From Bisporella sp. PMI_857 (taxonomy: Eukaryota > Ascomycota > Leotiomycetes > Helotiales > Helotiaceae), in contig JAJSPD010000059.1 of the NCBI GenBank assembly GCA_021307315.1, positions 62,001 through 126,000 on the forward strand: a DNA stretch of 64,000 bases. Direction: 5' to 3'. Below the pieces are notes generated by a model that was given only the letters and a program-made list of their open reading frames with translations, was not told where the DNA came from and did not search any database. Shown here piece after piece: positions 11,714 through 23,526 of the stretch (positions are counted from its first letter, which is position 1; every line of letters begins with the position of its first letter). Position numbers and translations under genes: made by a program.

Positions 11714-13929
11714 CGTTTTGTCTGGGCATTCCTCCGGAGGCGGGGGAAAGAGACCTGACGGAAAGGAGTGAGGGGGAAGAGACCAAGGAAAAGAAGGAAG
11801 AAACGGAAGAAACAGAAGAAGCCTACCCTTGCTTACCGGTCTCTGGCATCTCGATCTTTTGGAACACGGATCCCACGAACGAGCCGCAGTTGAAATCACA
11901 TTCAAAATGAAATGAGGGCGGGGTTCTCACCTGCATCATGCTTGTGATGTCTTAGAGACCCTTGGGCCATTTGTTTCCTGCCCATACACTGCCTGTCAAA
12001 GCACTGACCATGTAGTGCTATCCCCCTGAAAAAAGGGCAAAACTGGGTCAGAGTGGACATGGCCAAGAAACTCTCAGCTAGGGGCTCTAGCCAATAGGAA
12101 CATCAATTAAAATGTTAATATTGGGGCAAACAGGGCCAAATTGCCAGTTGCTTACATCAGAAAATACCGGAGCTGGCAGAAACTTCTACTCTTGGGTTTT
12201 TATGATTGAGCTCTTTTAAGCTTGAAAGTATTCAAAGCTTTTGCAATAGATTACTGACTTTCCATAAGCGCAAATGGACCTTCAACACATTCTTAATAGT
12301 CCTGAGACTTCTTGTCTATTATTATTTACCTCACGAACTTTTAAACAGTACGCGGAGACTACTACTAGATTGAATCGAATTCGAATAAAAGCGTATTTTG
12401 CCTAGACTATACTACGTACTATAAGTTGGCGATATGGATATAATTTGGAGCAAATACGTTTAGCAAAGACTCGACAAACTCCACAAAATAATCACTGCAG
12501 AATGTCGTTTGACAGAGGTTGTCTGGACGATATCCATGACAAAACAATCTCTCAAAAAGAAAAACACGCCAAATCTGAGTTCATAAGCAACAGATTTAAT
12601 CTGGTTCTTCTACTGCTGCAATCCTCGACCCAAACATATTCGCATTGTGGTAGACATCTTAGATGTTGCGACCACTCTTATGGCCTAGGTTTGGTCTCGC
12701 TGGCTAAGTGGGATTAGAGTTCACCTACCCCAAGAAAGAAAGTCTGCAAGCAGCTGAGCATTGATAAACAGTATTCCCATAAAGTATCAAATATGAATAT
12801 TTCATGTTCAACTCGAATTCAAGAGGGAAGCACAAATGTTAGGGACAGAAGCGGAACTCCGGCATACCCCGCCACTTAGCGAGTTTACCCCGCCCCCTGA
12901 AAATAGGGGCATTATCATAAGCTTTTAGACGAAACACGGTCGCACCGGATTCAAATAAGCTTTCATCCAGTATTAAACCATCTGAGATGTGCGGTAGGTG
13001 GGCTAAGAGCACCCTTTAGAACATCGGACAAGAGTTTCAAGCCTTTAGTCAAAATGCCACCTCGACTTAAAGACAACTTTCCGACGACTAGTCTGTTGCA
13101 AACTATCATTTGAACTTACCCACCAGAATTTGACGTGATAGTCGTAATCAACTAAAGAATTGTAGCTTTTGCTGTCAATACTCCACGCCTAACGTTTGCC
13201 ATTCGCTTAATTCGCTGCCGTTCAGGGCGGGGCAGGACGCCTCCAGAGCTTCCAGGACTCACCTAGGACTCTCAGCAGTCAAATATATAAAGCATAACCC
13301 ACACCCCCGAATCTGATAGTTTCTCAACGTGGAGAATGGATTGCTTTCCCGAATTCCTATAATCGAAACTGAAACGCCGCCCAGGGGTTCCACCCATTGT
13401 ATGCATCTATACCACAGGAACAACAACACTGCCTTCCCAGCATGTCGCAATAACCAATCTAAAAAAAAAAAACCCACAATAAAATTAACCCAATACTCCG
13501 CCTTTCCCAGCCAATACTGCGCTATTTTATTACCCCTATCCTTTAAACTACTATAGCGACGCTCATTATACCTCGATTCTCCTTTTCAATCTTCTCAAAA
13601 CTTTCCACACCGCCTTTGCTTTTGCTCTTTCGACGTTTTTTCTTTTCGCGCAGCTGATGTCGTCGATGAATCATTCCTTCATTCTCGTTCCAAATCACAT
13701 CCTCCTTAGCGGAATCTTTTATTTTATTCTTCCCCCCTCTCTGTTCTTCTTTCATTCGCTGATAGTCATCTGTTGAACTCCTATATAGAAGGAATCTCCG
13801 TTCTTCGCTAGCCTGTGACTTCGTTCCACTTTTCACGTCCACATCTGATAGTGTATTTTGTTGATCTTTGGCTTCCGTCTTGGATGTGGGCGAGGGGCTT
13901 TTGTTTCCACGGCTCTTCCTTTTGTTTTT
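11714..13929. other. Intergenic; no supported gene
   Basis: The first 200 bp are purine-rich on the plus strand and are the promoter side of the FAD oxidase gene. A 90-codon plus-strand frame at 12445 has no recognisable features. Nothing else is supported up to the 3' end of the next gene at 13930. Confidence 0.4.
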
Positions 13930-16342
13930 TTATTCGGGAGTGCTCTTTGAGAGGTTTTCGAGGAAGTCGTCCGGGTTGTGAGTTCCCGCCAGGAACGAAG
14001 TGTTCTCGCTCCCAGCGACAATCAAGTCTTTGATAACGGGGTCGAATTTGAGAATTAGTCCGGTTAAGGTGGTTGAGGCAGATAAAGTAGATGAGGTCGA
14101 TGAATTGAACGAGCTGGATGAACTGGATGAGCGAATTAAGTCAGGGGTGCTGGGTTGTTGGTCACTGCCATCGCTACTCCAGCTGAACTTGCGAGGAAGT
14201 GATGATATTTGTGGTAGTGGCGCTGGTTGAGGATCTATTTGCAGCGGCACAACGGTGATGTTTTCTTCTTTGGCCTTGGATTCCCAGCTAAACTTGCGAT
14301 TAAGCAGCGGCAACGGAGTGGAGGGTGTCGAGTCCATTTGCGTTGTCTCAAGAAAAGAAACTCCCTCCTCTGTCGACGGTGTTTCATCAAGTACTGACAA
14401 CTTCGGTAATGATGGACGCTTCCGTGCCCGCTCTGGCCTTGCGTTCGACGTCGCTGTCTCAACGGAACTTCCGACTGCAGTTGGCGTGGGAGACAAGTCG
14501 TTGAAATAGGATGCTGGAACCCACGCGTGCCGCCGCCTGCTTTCGCCAACTAACAATCCTGCAAGTGTCAGCATGGGCGTTCGTTGCAAGTTGCCTTGCC
14601 CGTTTTGAGAACTCACCTTGACTTTCTTTGAGAATAAACTCATCGAACTCCCGCTCTAGTTTCTCCCTGATTGCTAATTCGTCCGTGTCGCCATCTTTGA
14701 AGTCGTGTAACACCTTGGCGGTAATTTCTGGTTTGGTAGGAATTGGTTGTATGATGGATGGGTTGCTCGCAAATGAGGAAGTGGGGGGCGGCGCTTCGGT
14801 GCCTTCGGTCGCCTCAGGTATTGGTATCTGTGACCTCTTTGCTGGTTGATGTGCAACCAGCGGAATGCCATCTGGCATTCCGCTGGGATTTGGAATGATC
14901 TTCAATTTTTGTCGGCTGACAGTAATGCCAGGTGGATCCTTTGACTCCGTATCTTTGGTAAATGGCAGCGTGAGGCTATTCCCACCGTCATTCGCATAGC
15001 CACCATCTTTCATCGTGACGACCCTGCGCAGCGTTTTCGGGTTTGTAATTCTCTCTATACTGCTATTAGGAAGTTCCAAGATGATTGGTTCCTGGTATCC
15101 CAAGACTTGAGTTGCAGGCACCCAGTTGGATGGGCTGTGGTCATCGGGGTAATGACACCTTGAACTGGTGTGATACCCTGAATTCGAGCGAAGCCATGTG
15201 TCAACACCATAGCGCCAAGGACGAGTGTCAGAATTGCCATCCCCCCATCAGCTGGTGGATTGGTCGAGTTTGTCTGAGACCACGAGAGCCTCTGTTGCTC
15301 TCCATTCAACACAGAGAAGGATGTCTTCACAGACTCGTCAGATTTTCTCTTCTGAAGCCTTGTTTTAGCTTTCTTAAGTTTGAAAATGTGGTTGTCACTT
15401 TTGGACCAAAAGCCTTTGCCAAACTTGGGTCGTAAAGGCGAGGGTATTTGCTCCGTGTCCGGGGTAGGTGGAGTGGCCCAGTCATCTTGAGATGTGACGG
15501 AGCGTCGGACAGTGCCTAGGGATTGAACGACTCTCCAGGTGAGCGACGGCCTCAGTGGCGTTCCTGTGCGAGATGGAGGAAGGCCGCTTGAATCAGAGCC
15601 AGATGCACCGAAGGTTTCGTCGTTGTCCAAGCGAACAACCTCCGCAGTATCCTGGTTGGAATGTTCGTACTGGCGTAGCTTGTTGTGCAAGGTCTGGAGA
15701 GGTTTATTAGTTGACTTCCGGTTCTTAAAGTTGTAGGTCTTGATTCTCGTAAAGGTGTAGGTCCTGCTCTTCTTGGAGGCAGAAATCTTACTCTCCTCGG
15801 AGATGGAGGCGTCGCCCACACCCATCTCATTGATCGGAGTTAGTATATCCTTGCAGGGGACGTCGGCAAGGAGTTCAAAAAGGACACCTCGTCTCCAATC
15901 CAGGACTATCTTCTTGCCAAACACCTCCTGGCACAACTTAGGGTGCTTAACAATAAATTCTAGCTCATGTTCGGGGTGGTAATAGGAGAATCCGTGGGAA
16001 AATTTCCGGCGGAGAGCCTCAGCATCCAGCAGGCTACCCTTAAAGTAATAGATGGTAGCCAAAAGTCCGAGAGTCTGGTTGCACTCTGCCTCAGCTGCTG
16101 CACCAAAATCCCGTTTAAGCCTTCTCTTTCCTCGAAGCGCTTGTTTGCATACAGTCATCCAGTTCGAGTTGCAACTGAATCGCCACGATGTCGAAAGCCT
16201 TAGGTTGTCCCCAAGGACCTATGTCGTTACTTGGTGTGTACTACCCCACGTACGCGTGGTTGCCGCACTGGAAGCGGGCGATCCAAGGAACCAAAGCTGT
16301 GGAAAGCCTCGTACAGATATCGTGGAGTAGGAAACGAGTCAT
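13930..16342 (-). CDS. Conserved fungal protein with SH3-like segment (frame broken at a G run)
   Basis: A long minus-strand gene of about 734-766 aa. The last intron is clear (14559-14616, GT-AG), joining the helical DGDTDELAIREKLEREF region to LLVGESRRRHAWVPASYF; with the preceding KVLHDF this resembles an SH3 fold. An earlier NWVPATQVLGY repeats the WVPA signature. The 5' end has two frame-closing models, both from ATG at 16342: introns 16219-16314 plus 16098-16152 (better protein, 734 aa), or one 55-nt intron 16199-16253 (766 aa). The main frame shifts at a run of six C at 15241-15246 (plus strand); one more base restores the frame through to the stop. The C-terminal half is Ser/Thr/Pro-rich with two RKFSW motifs. 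Function is unknown. It may be intact with an assembly error, or a recent pseudogene. Confidence 0.65.
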
Positions 16343-16931
16343 GATTGGATCTTGGTGAGCAAATTCAGCCGGGGGGGGGTTTGGCCAGTAGTGTCTTGCA
16401 TTGCATGAGAGCTGCAGCCTGCTCACGCCAACCAGGCCAACGCGGTGATGCTGTGCCACGATTGATACCTAGATGCCAGGGGTGCAGCTATTTTAACAGG
16501 TGGAATTCTTGATTGGTGATGACACATATCGATAGTTGAGTTGAAAGTTGATCTGAAGTTGAGAGGCATGGAAGGAAGCACGAACGGAGAGGTGAGCTGA
16601 CGCGAAAATCTAGCTGAGTACGGCTAGCGCTGGAATGTGCCGAAGGCTGCCTTAATGCAACGATGACGATGATCATGAAGCTCTTCGACGTCCACCCATT
16701 CATGGGAATCACTATCCACAGCCGAGCTCCCCAATTACTATTGTCACAGCACCCTCGAAGGCGACATCAAGTCATACTCGCAGGCAAGAAGACCGGGGGG
16801 GGTGGGGTCTCAGAGTCTAGATATTGGCAAGAATCTAGCGTATGCCCTTTGACATCTCCGTTACATCAGGGAGCCAAGAAAGCTATAATTAATGCAATTT
16901 ATATTAATTAGGAAGCTTCAGAAGAACACCG
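16343..16931. other. Intergenic, no supported gene
   Basis: Contains a G9 run at 16371-16379 and GC-rich direct upstream sequence of the preceding minus-strand gene. No frame here is convincing. Confidence 0.4.
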
Positions 16932-17024
16932 AAGAACACCTGGGAAGTGAAGCACATGGATAGCATTTTCCAGTACGCTGATTGTGTTGTTTTATGGCTC
17001 GGTCCACAAACAGAAAGATCCAGT
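16932..17024 (+). pseudogene. HET-domain fragment
   Basis: The plus-strand frame encodes KNTWEVKHMDSIFQYADCVV then LWLGPQTERSS and a TAG. This matches the middle of the HET domain, where E-K-x-x-Q-V-x-x-M-x-x-I-F-x-x-A is followed by V-x-V-W-L-G-P. Neither the upstream Y-x-x-L-S-Y-x-W-G part nor the downstream RGWTFQE part is nearby, so this is a short remnant, not a gene. Confidence 0.7.
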
Positions 17025-17158
17025 TAGCAATTTCGATATCAGAATATCTAGGACTTCAGATTGAATTGAAAATCTTGCTATCAATCTACGATTAAGTAGC
17101 CACCTTCCTTTAAACAATCTCTCTGCTCAATACTTGTTTCCTTAAGCAGATCTACTTT

Positions 17159-19090
17159 TCAGAGCCTTTTTAGTATGGTAGGTGTTGTCCATATGCAAGG
17201 GCTGAATGTTGCAAAGAGAGGCTGGATTGCATCAATATATTTACTATGGCTCCTAGTTAGGCTACTTGATATGATGCACTTTTAGGAGAACTTACCCCGA
17301 CTGTCCACCCCATCCTATGAAGGTAGAGTTTTTTGGGAACTGCCACACCGTGTCGTGGTCACCATTGTTGTTGGTAGGATATGTAACTTTAGTCGGATTT
17401 AGTGATGTTGCAGTAGTCACCTTGTAAATTAACTCTCCCCACTTTGCGCCGAGATACGTCATCACATTTCCGGCAAGTCCAAGGTCGATGATTTCCGGTG
17501 ATTTCCCGCCGTCTCCGCCATGTTTCCTGATAAACCCGGCATGTTCCCCGTCCCGGTAGGCATACGTAGTTGTGATACTGTCCAAATTGCTACCCCCTTG
17601 AAATTGTAGAGTTAGGGGATAGATTCCCCATTCGATATCCCTAGAGATGACATCGCGGAAAGGATCTCCTCCGTTCCCGCCAGCTTTTTCACCCGATGTG
17701 ATTCCGTACTGAGCTGTTGGTAATTTCAGAAACTTTTCTTGAATGTCTGGGGGCGGGATATTCGGGTCTGTTGGGTCTTTGTCGACAATCTGCCTAAAAA
17801 ATTATTTAGCAGCCTTCAATTGGTCGTTCTGTTATTGTATCTAGTAACGATCTATAGACCTGTTGGGGATTCCCACTTGGTGGACATATGGAGGAACTAA
17901 GGGGCTCTTACAGCCACTTTGCGATCTGGGATATCATGTCCAGAAGACGGTCAGGGAAAGTAGTTAGATTGTCGCTATTTAATATCAGTCCTTAGGATAA
18001 TGACGAAAACCATGGGGAGAAATAATATTACATACTCGACGGATTGCATATCATAGTAGCCATAGATTTTAGCAATACCGTTGATCAAGGGTAAATACGT
18101 CTTAGCTTGCTATTTAAAAATCACTTATCAGGCCGCGCTAATGATATTAAGATAAGAGATAGCGGAGAATACGTACCAGCAGGTTGTCCGAATATCCAAG
18201 GCCCTGAAAGGTGGGGTTTAGATATGCAGTACGGTAGGCATCAATCTGTTTGAAATCGGGAGAACCTTTTACCGTTCTGTATGACTCGGTCTCAAAATCA
18301 ATGACTTCTGGACCATCCAATGGGACATTGTTGAAGTCGAGAACAAATTTAACAAAATCATCAGCCGAAGGAAATGGAGTTTTGGACCATCCAACTGCCT
18401 TCTGGTTGAATGAGGACTCCACATTTGCTGTCTTCTGGATATTGGTTATGCTGGTCTCGAAGCTTGCCTCGAATTGAGATGTGACGCCCTTGAAATTTGC
18501 ACTCACAGAGGCTGTGAGCTGCTGGTATGATGTTTCATCGTGGGCGACAAAGTTATACGAAGCAATATATTGGCCGCCCAATTGGATACTGGAAACATAC
18601 GAATCTCCTCCCGTATTAAATAAATCAATTGCCGAAATAGGGCTGGGGTCAATAAAACCCACAGAACTCACTACCTATGTCAGCACAGTGATCGGAGAAA
18701 TTTAGAAAATTAGTGATTACCTGTCAGACCACTAATGATCTTTGATGCAATAACAAGAATTGTCGTTGTCAAGCTGTGGCTTTGAAGTCCTGACGCAAAA
18801 TCCATTTTGGACTTGAAAGATCCCCAGGGGTTTCCAACCGCTATCTCTGCCTTGATGCCCAGAGCACGATATAAATCCTCCGTAGAAGTGCAAACATACA
18901 CGTTGCTTTCCGCTGGTGACAGTTCTCGTCAGCCTTGCTCTCAGAATATCTAGCTAGTTAAAACATTACCTGAATGGCCGGTGTCTGAATATTTCACATC
19001 AACTACTTGAGACCTTGCACTGGACAAGAATGAATTGTAGCCCACGCCAAGTGAGCCTACAGGAGTGGCACCCTCTGGTGTGCCTGCCAT
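17159..19090 (-). CDS. MACPF-like domain fused to a jacalin-like lectin domain
   Basis: Seven exons (18970-19090, 18721-18912, 18177-18670, 18036-18109, 17912-17974, 17296-17793, 17159-17243) close exactly into 508 aa. There is no signal peptide. The N-terminal two thirds carry GGDSYVSSIQLGGQYIAS, close to the MACPF signature (aromatic/G-x-x-aromatic, six residues, GG), with alternating beta-rich sequence around it, typical of pore-forming MACPF folds. A linker rich in Pro/Asp (DKDPTDPNIPPP) leads to a C-terminal beta-prism with jacalin features: GGNGGDPF, then SITTTYAYRDG, HGGDGG, and FIGWGGQSGGKYIDAI at the end. Fungal lectin/MACPF fusions are candidates for membrane-active defence or competition proteins; sugar specificity and activity cannot be read. 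The MACPF call rests on one motif and overall layout, the lectin call on several. Confidence 0.78.
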
Positions 19091-21459
19091 TATAGCACAC
19101 AAGCTATCAAGTAAATAGGTCGACGGGCAAATTGGTCTGGGATATTTAATGTTCAAATGTCAATTTTATTCATTCACGTTATTGAAAGGCATCCTACTTC
19201 CTTTTATACCTGTCGAAGCAGAACTGTAATGTTACATCTATTATAGTACTTTTTTAAAGCGCCTGCTAGAACTGGCTGAGTCGACCTGCTCACCGCCATA
19301 AGGTGAGGTGGTAATATTGAATAACCTTGGCTGACAAACAGCATCCTCCATTATCACCAAAGAGGACGTTGTATGCGAAAAGTAGGCTTCAACTTTTACA
19401 TGCTATGACAATTGTATCGATAGGCATTATTACCCTCTGTACATAGTAAGGCGTGATCTTAAAAGGGCTAAAAACAAACCCGAACTTCGGACAGGGGTTC
19501 CTAATATAGCTAATACTTGGCATTGAATTGAACACGCTTGTAATTCGATAAAAGCTAGGATTTAGTAGAAACAGTGGTTACGTAGTTAATAAAAACCACG
19601 TAAAAACATTATATAGTTACACTATTTTAAACAACAATTCATGCCCCCCAAAAAAGGCAGCTCCGAGCTTAGCGAGCATGCCGCCTTTATAATAAGCCTA
19701 TCAATAAGCTGTACTAGAGCTCTTTCTATAGAGCTAATCATGACAATAGACGGAGATATGGTCGACTTGTTTTTCTACAACTTTCGAGCGTTCTACCCGT
19801 AACTTGGTGCTTTTTAGCGGTAATTTTGACAATCGGGATCACTTGACATTTTAAAGATGTAAATGCTTCTGAAATACGAAGAATGTCACCTATTTTATTG
19901 GATTTTGAGCTTGTGGCGTTATGGATAATATCAAAGCCTGTTGGGGTGGTATCTATTGGGCCTCCCCCCACCCTCTTTGGTTCTCCCCTCAAATAAGCGA
20001 AAAATCAAACACCCTCAGACTTCAAATGCCTGCCCGCCACCCGTATTCCATTCCACCTCTGTTCCGAACGGGCTTGGCAGTGATTAACCATCACTAAAGG
20101 TGATTGCACTAACTGGCGGTGAGTACTATGGGTGATGGAATTGGGATAATATGATAAAGACTAAGAATGGCTTATAGTAAGACCTCGCTGAGAAGTACAC
20201 ACTATAAGAGTACTCCGATTTTAGACTGACCGCTAGTTCCGGTCGTAGTTTTGGTGGAGATTAGGAATAACCCCTGTAATAGGAATGCTTCTGAAATTTT
20301 GCTGTCCCAAATTGTACTCTTCCCCCCTAATCAATGTTGTGCAACGGAGATAGTCCATATAGCCAAGTCTTTTTTTATTTTAACTAGGTGCCGACCACTC
20401 AAGAGGTCCATCACGTGATTGGTACCAAACAAGGGCACCCCTATAACGAGTGTGTAGGTGCCTCCCTGGGTTGGTAACGTCACTTCCCTGATGATTGCGA
20501 CATGTGGGAACCAGCCCATTGTTCCTACTAACCTTGGGTTCGTGCCATGGCGTTGCTGGTATTAATGGTTTCTTCGAGCCATCGAGATGTTGCAGCCAGG
20601 ATTCTCTTGGTACCATCATGTGTTTTGTGCCAACATGTGCCTGGTGCGAGGTAGCTCGTGACCCTTTGGGTTTGATAGAAAAAATTTTAACAGTTCGCGG
20701 CCGTCTTTTACATAAAGCCACGCAAACTTTCAAACATTTTCGTCAAGTGCGATCCTTCCTGCCCAATTCCTTTTGTTACACCTTCAAGCCACTCCAAAAA
20801 GTCTTGCGCTATTTTTCTTCGATCATTTAGCGCGCTTTTAAAATATTCCATAAAAAACCTATTCTAATACAGCACGTACTAAAGCATGTAATTCAGCGTC
20901 AGCATAATCCCGGCTCCACTATTTATTGTCCACTCTAGAACCATTATTTGGTGACAAAATGTCAACTTGAAGGATTACAATTTAAAAATTATAGAACAAG
21001 GAGCTCCAGAATACTAGTTTTACAACGCGACGTGACGTGTGATCGCGATATGCTTGACGTAAAAATACACGTCCTTGCCATAGCCAATGAGGGAGAAGAA
21101 CGATTACTGGAGTCCTGGATAGTTCCTCCAATTTACTTCAAAGTTAAGGACACATAGGAAAGTTTTAAATGTGGTCTGAAATGTACTAGGTTGTTGATGC
21201 TTGAGGAACCAAGAAGTAGGCATTAGATACAGCAAAAGTTTCACAATAACCGAAGAAAGACTTCTGATCTGATGGGAGTGTGCCGACCTGACACACAAAT
21301 TTCCAGAAACGCATATATCCAGGTTCGTATCCGGTAAGGCTATTCCAACTTTGTAATGACAGGCGTTCATATGACTCGCAATATTCTAGCACCAGAAAGA
21401 AAAGACGAAATTCCAGTGTTAAAATGGTAGAGGCTCCGCTGGTTCCCAACCAATTCAAG
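19091..21459. other. Gene-poor, AT-rich stretch
   Basis: No gene supported. At about 19640 a frame begins MPPKKGSSELSEHAAFII, which has the look of the start of a Tc1/mariner-type transposase but ends quickly. Around 20380-20680 there are overlapping frames on both strands without domains. The rest is A+T rich, as expected of decayed repeats. Confidence 0.35.
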
Positions 21460-23526
21460 TTAGATACCAGAATCATCCAAGACATACTTCCCGGTAGCGT
21501 AAAAGCTGCTCCATGCATTGCAAGTACTGTTAAAAGTATCGGGGACAGAGATTGTGCCAGAGATCTCTGACTCTCTCTCCACGAATTGCAGGGCTAACCC
21601 TTGGCTTTGGTGCCAGGAGATGTGACAGTGCATGAGCCATGACCTAGGAATTTATTAGAACATTGGGCCAGGGTTTCAAATAGGGAGAGCAAGTGGTAAA
21701 CATGTAGAGATATCTACGTACCCTGGGTTATCGGTATAGAATGCAAGGACCAGAAAGCCGTTCCCTGGTAGCGAGGCAACGTCCCTTCGGGGCGGATTAT
21801 TCAAGTTAAGCGTTGTGGTTGAGGCATCGAAAGTTCCGGTCTCTTGGGCCAGGACGTAGAAATCATGGCCGTGGAGATGGAGTGGGTGGGTAATTCCGAT
21901 GCCACTTGTATCTTGAATGACCCAGTAAACCCACTAAAAGATAGAGTGAAGCCAATTAGAAAGGGTTAACAATAGGTGAAGTTAACAAGAGAATGCATAC
22001 CTGATCAACGACGGTGATTTCGTACACGTTATATTCTGTCGGGAATATCGTTTCGTTGTTGAGGATTCGTAATTCTGTCGGATTCGCCCAGTCGAGGACA
22101 AGGGATGTAGTATTCACTGTCCAAGTAAAAAGACTATTTGCGATAGAAAAGGCTATATCTAGCTGTTCCTCTGTCGCGAAGTCGCCTACAGTGAGGTCCA
22201 AATACGGTACCAAGTTTGAGAGAGATTCGTCTCCGCATGAATTGTTGAAATTCCCTACAGTCGTTGTAGGATCGCTGGTGGCACTAGATCCGTCATAGCG
22301 AATAATCCCAAGGATGTTGTCTGCGTTATCGTTGCCGATGCATGCTGTTTGCCAGATTGCCCTTAGCCAGTAGTTATCGACCGCTTGGTCTGCCTCAACG
22401 ATAATTTCATATCGTTGGCCAATGCCGATTAGCAGGTTGTCTGTCGTATAAGGTACGATAGGAACGAAGTCGTTGGAGATGACGCTGAAAGAATGACCGT
22501 CAATTGCAAACCTCATATAGCCGTCTATAGCCGTATTCACAAGCCTGAGAAGATACTTTGTTCCAGAAGTGAAGGTTGTTTCGAATCTTGTGCCGTTTCC
22601 AAGACACGCGGGATTCGTTGAGTCAGTGCAGTTATATGTGTTTGTACCATTAATCAAGCCGTTCTCCAATTGTGGTGGTCCGCCGGTCTTTGCAGAAGTG
22701 TCCCAAAGAGCGAATGCCGATGTGTGTGACCAGTCAGAAAGTAATAAGGTCCCGAGATCTTCGTCGTAGTTTGCTGTTGCAGGCCCATGGATGACGAGGG
22801 GACCCAGCAGGCCATCAGCGTACTGGAGCGTAAAATGTGAGTGGTACCAAGAATGGCCGTATTGAGTGCAACGGAAAGTGTAAGTCATTGTGTTGCCAGG
22901 GGAAATCGGGCATTGGGTTACCCCTGGGACGCCTAGCATTTTGCTCATGTTAGCTTTAAAAATGTAGGGTTGAAAACGGATATTACCATCAGCCTCGCTC
23001 GAGTTCCCCTGTCGAATACCATGCCAATGGATGGATGTCCTAATATGTGGAAATCACGGATCAGCAGGTGCCCGTGGAAGGGGTGGTAGTTGTTAAGTAC
23101 CCATTATGTTCCAATCCGTTTGTAACATGAACAACGAGAGTGTCGCCCCAGTTGGCTTCGATGAGCGGCCCAGGATATGTGCCATTCCAAGTAAGAACCT
23201 GACGTTCGTAACCGTCGGGCGCCAAAGTTGTGTTTACAGCAGTAAGCCAATACTATAACAATGTTAGACATTCTGAAGCGTAAACTAAGCAGCTTGACAA
23301 ATATATCATTCACTTCTCTAATAACACCGGTATCAGGTGTGACATCGTAATAGTTGGTATCAATGCTATAATTTCCCCAGCAGTTTCGAGAAGTAGCCGT
23401 ATTCTCACAAGATGTTGCTTGCCGAAGCTGGATGGAGTTCAAGGGGCTGCCATTGTCTCCAAAGGCCGCACGTGCCGTAATTTGAGTAAAAAGAACAGGA
23501 ATAGAAGCAAGCTGCGTATACTTCAT
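21460..23526 (-). CDS. Asco-laccase (multicopper oxidase)
   Basis: Six exons (23314-23526, 23101-23252, 22987-23039, 22001-22932, 21722-21933, 21460-21643) close exactly into 581 aa. A signal peptide starts at 23526. All four copper-binding blocks are present: IHWHG (about residue 125), SWYHSH (about 168), [10 protein letters not shown] (about 462) and HCHISWH (about 525). The product is therefore expected to oxidise phenolic substrates by four-electron reduction of O2, outside the cell. The protein ends in DSGI, the C-terminal plug of asco-laccases (usually DSGL/I/V), which blocks the trinuclear-site channel and needs a carboxylate end. Many N-glycosylation sequons are visible. Nothing appears damaged. 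It is convergent with no other gene and faces a long intergenic region. Confidence 0.95.

Noticed and set aside
19555..19700. Possible Tc1/mariner element start (MPPKKGSSELSEHAAF)
   Set aside because: Only one short stretch looks similar; no DDE motifs or terminal inverted repeats could be found.
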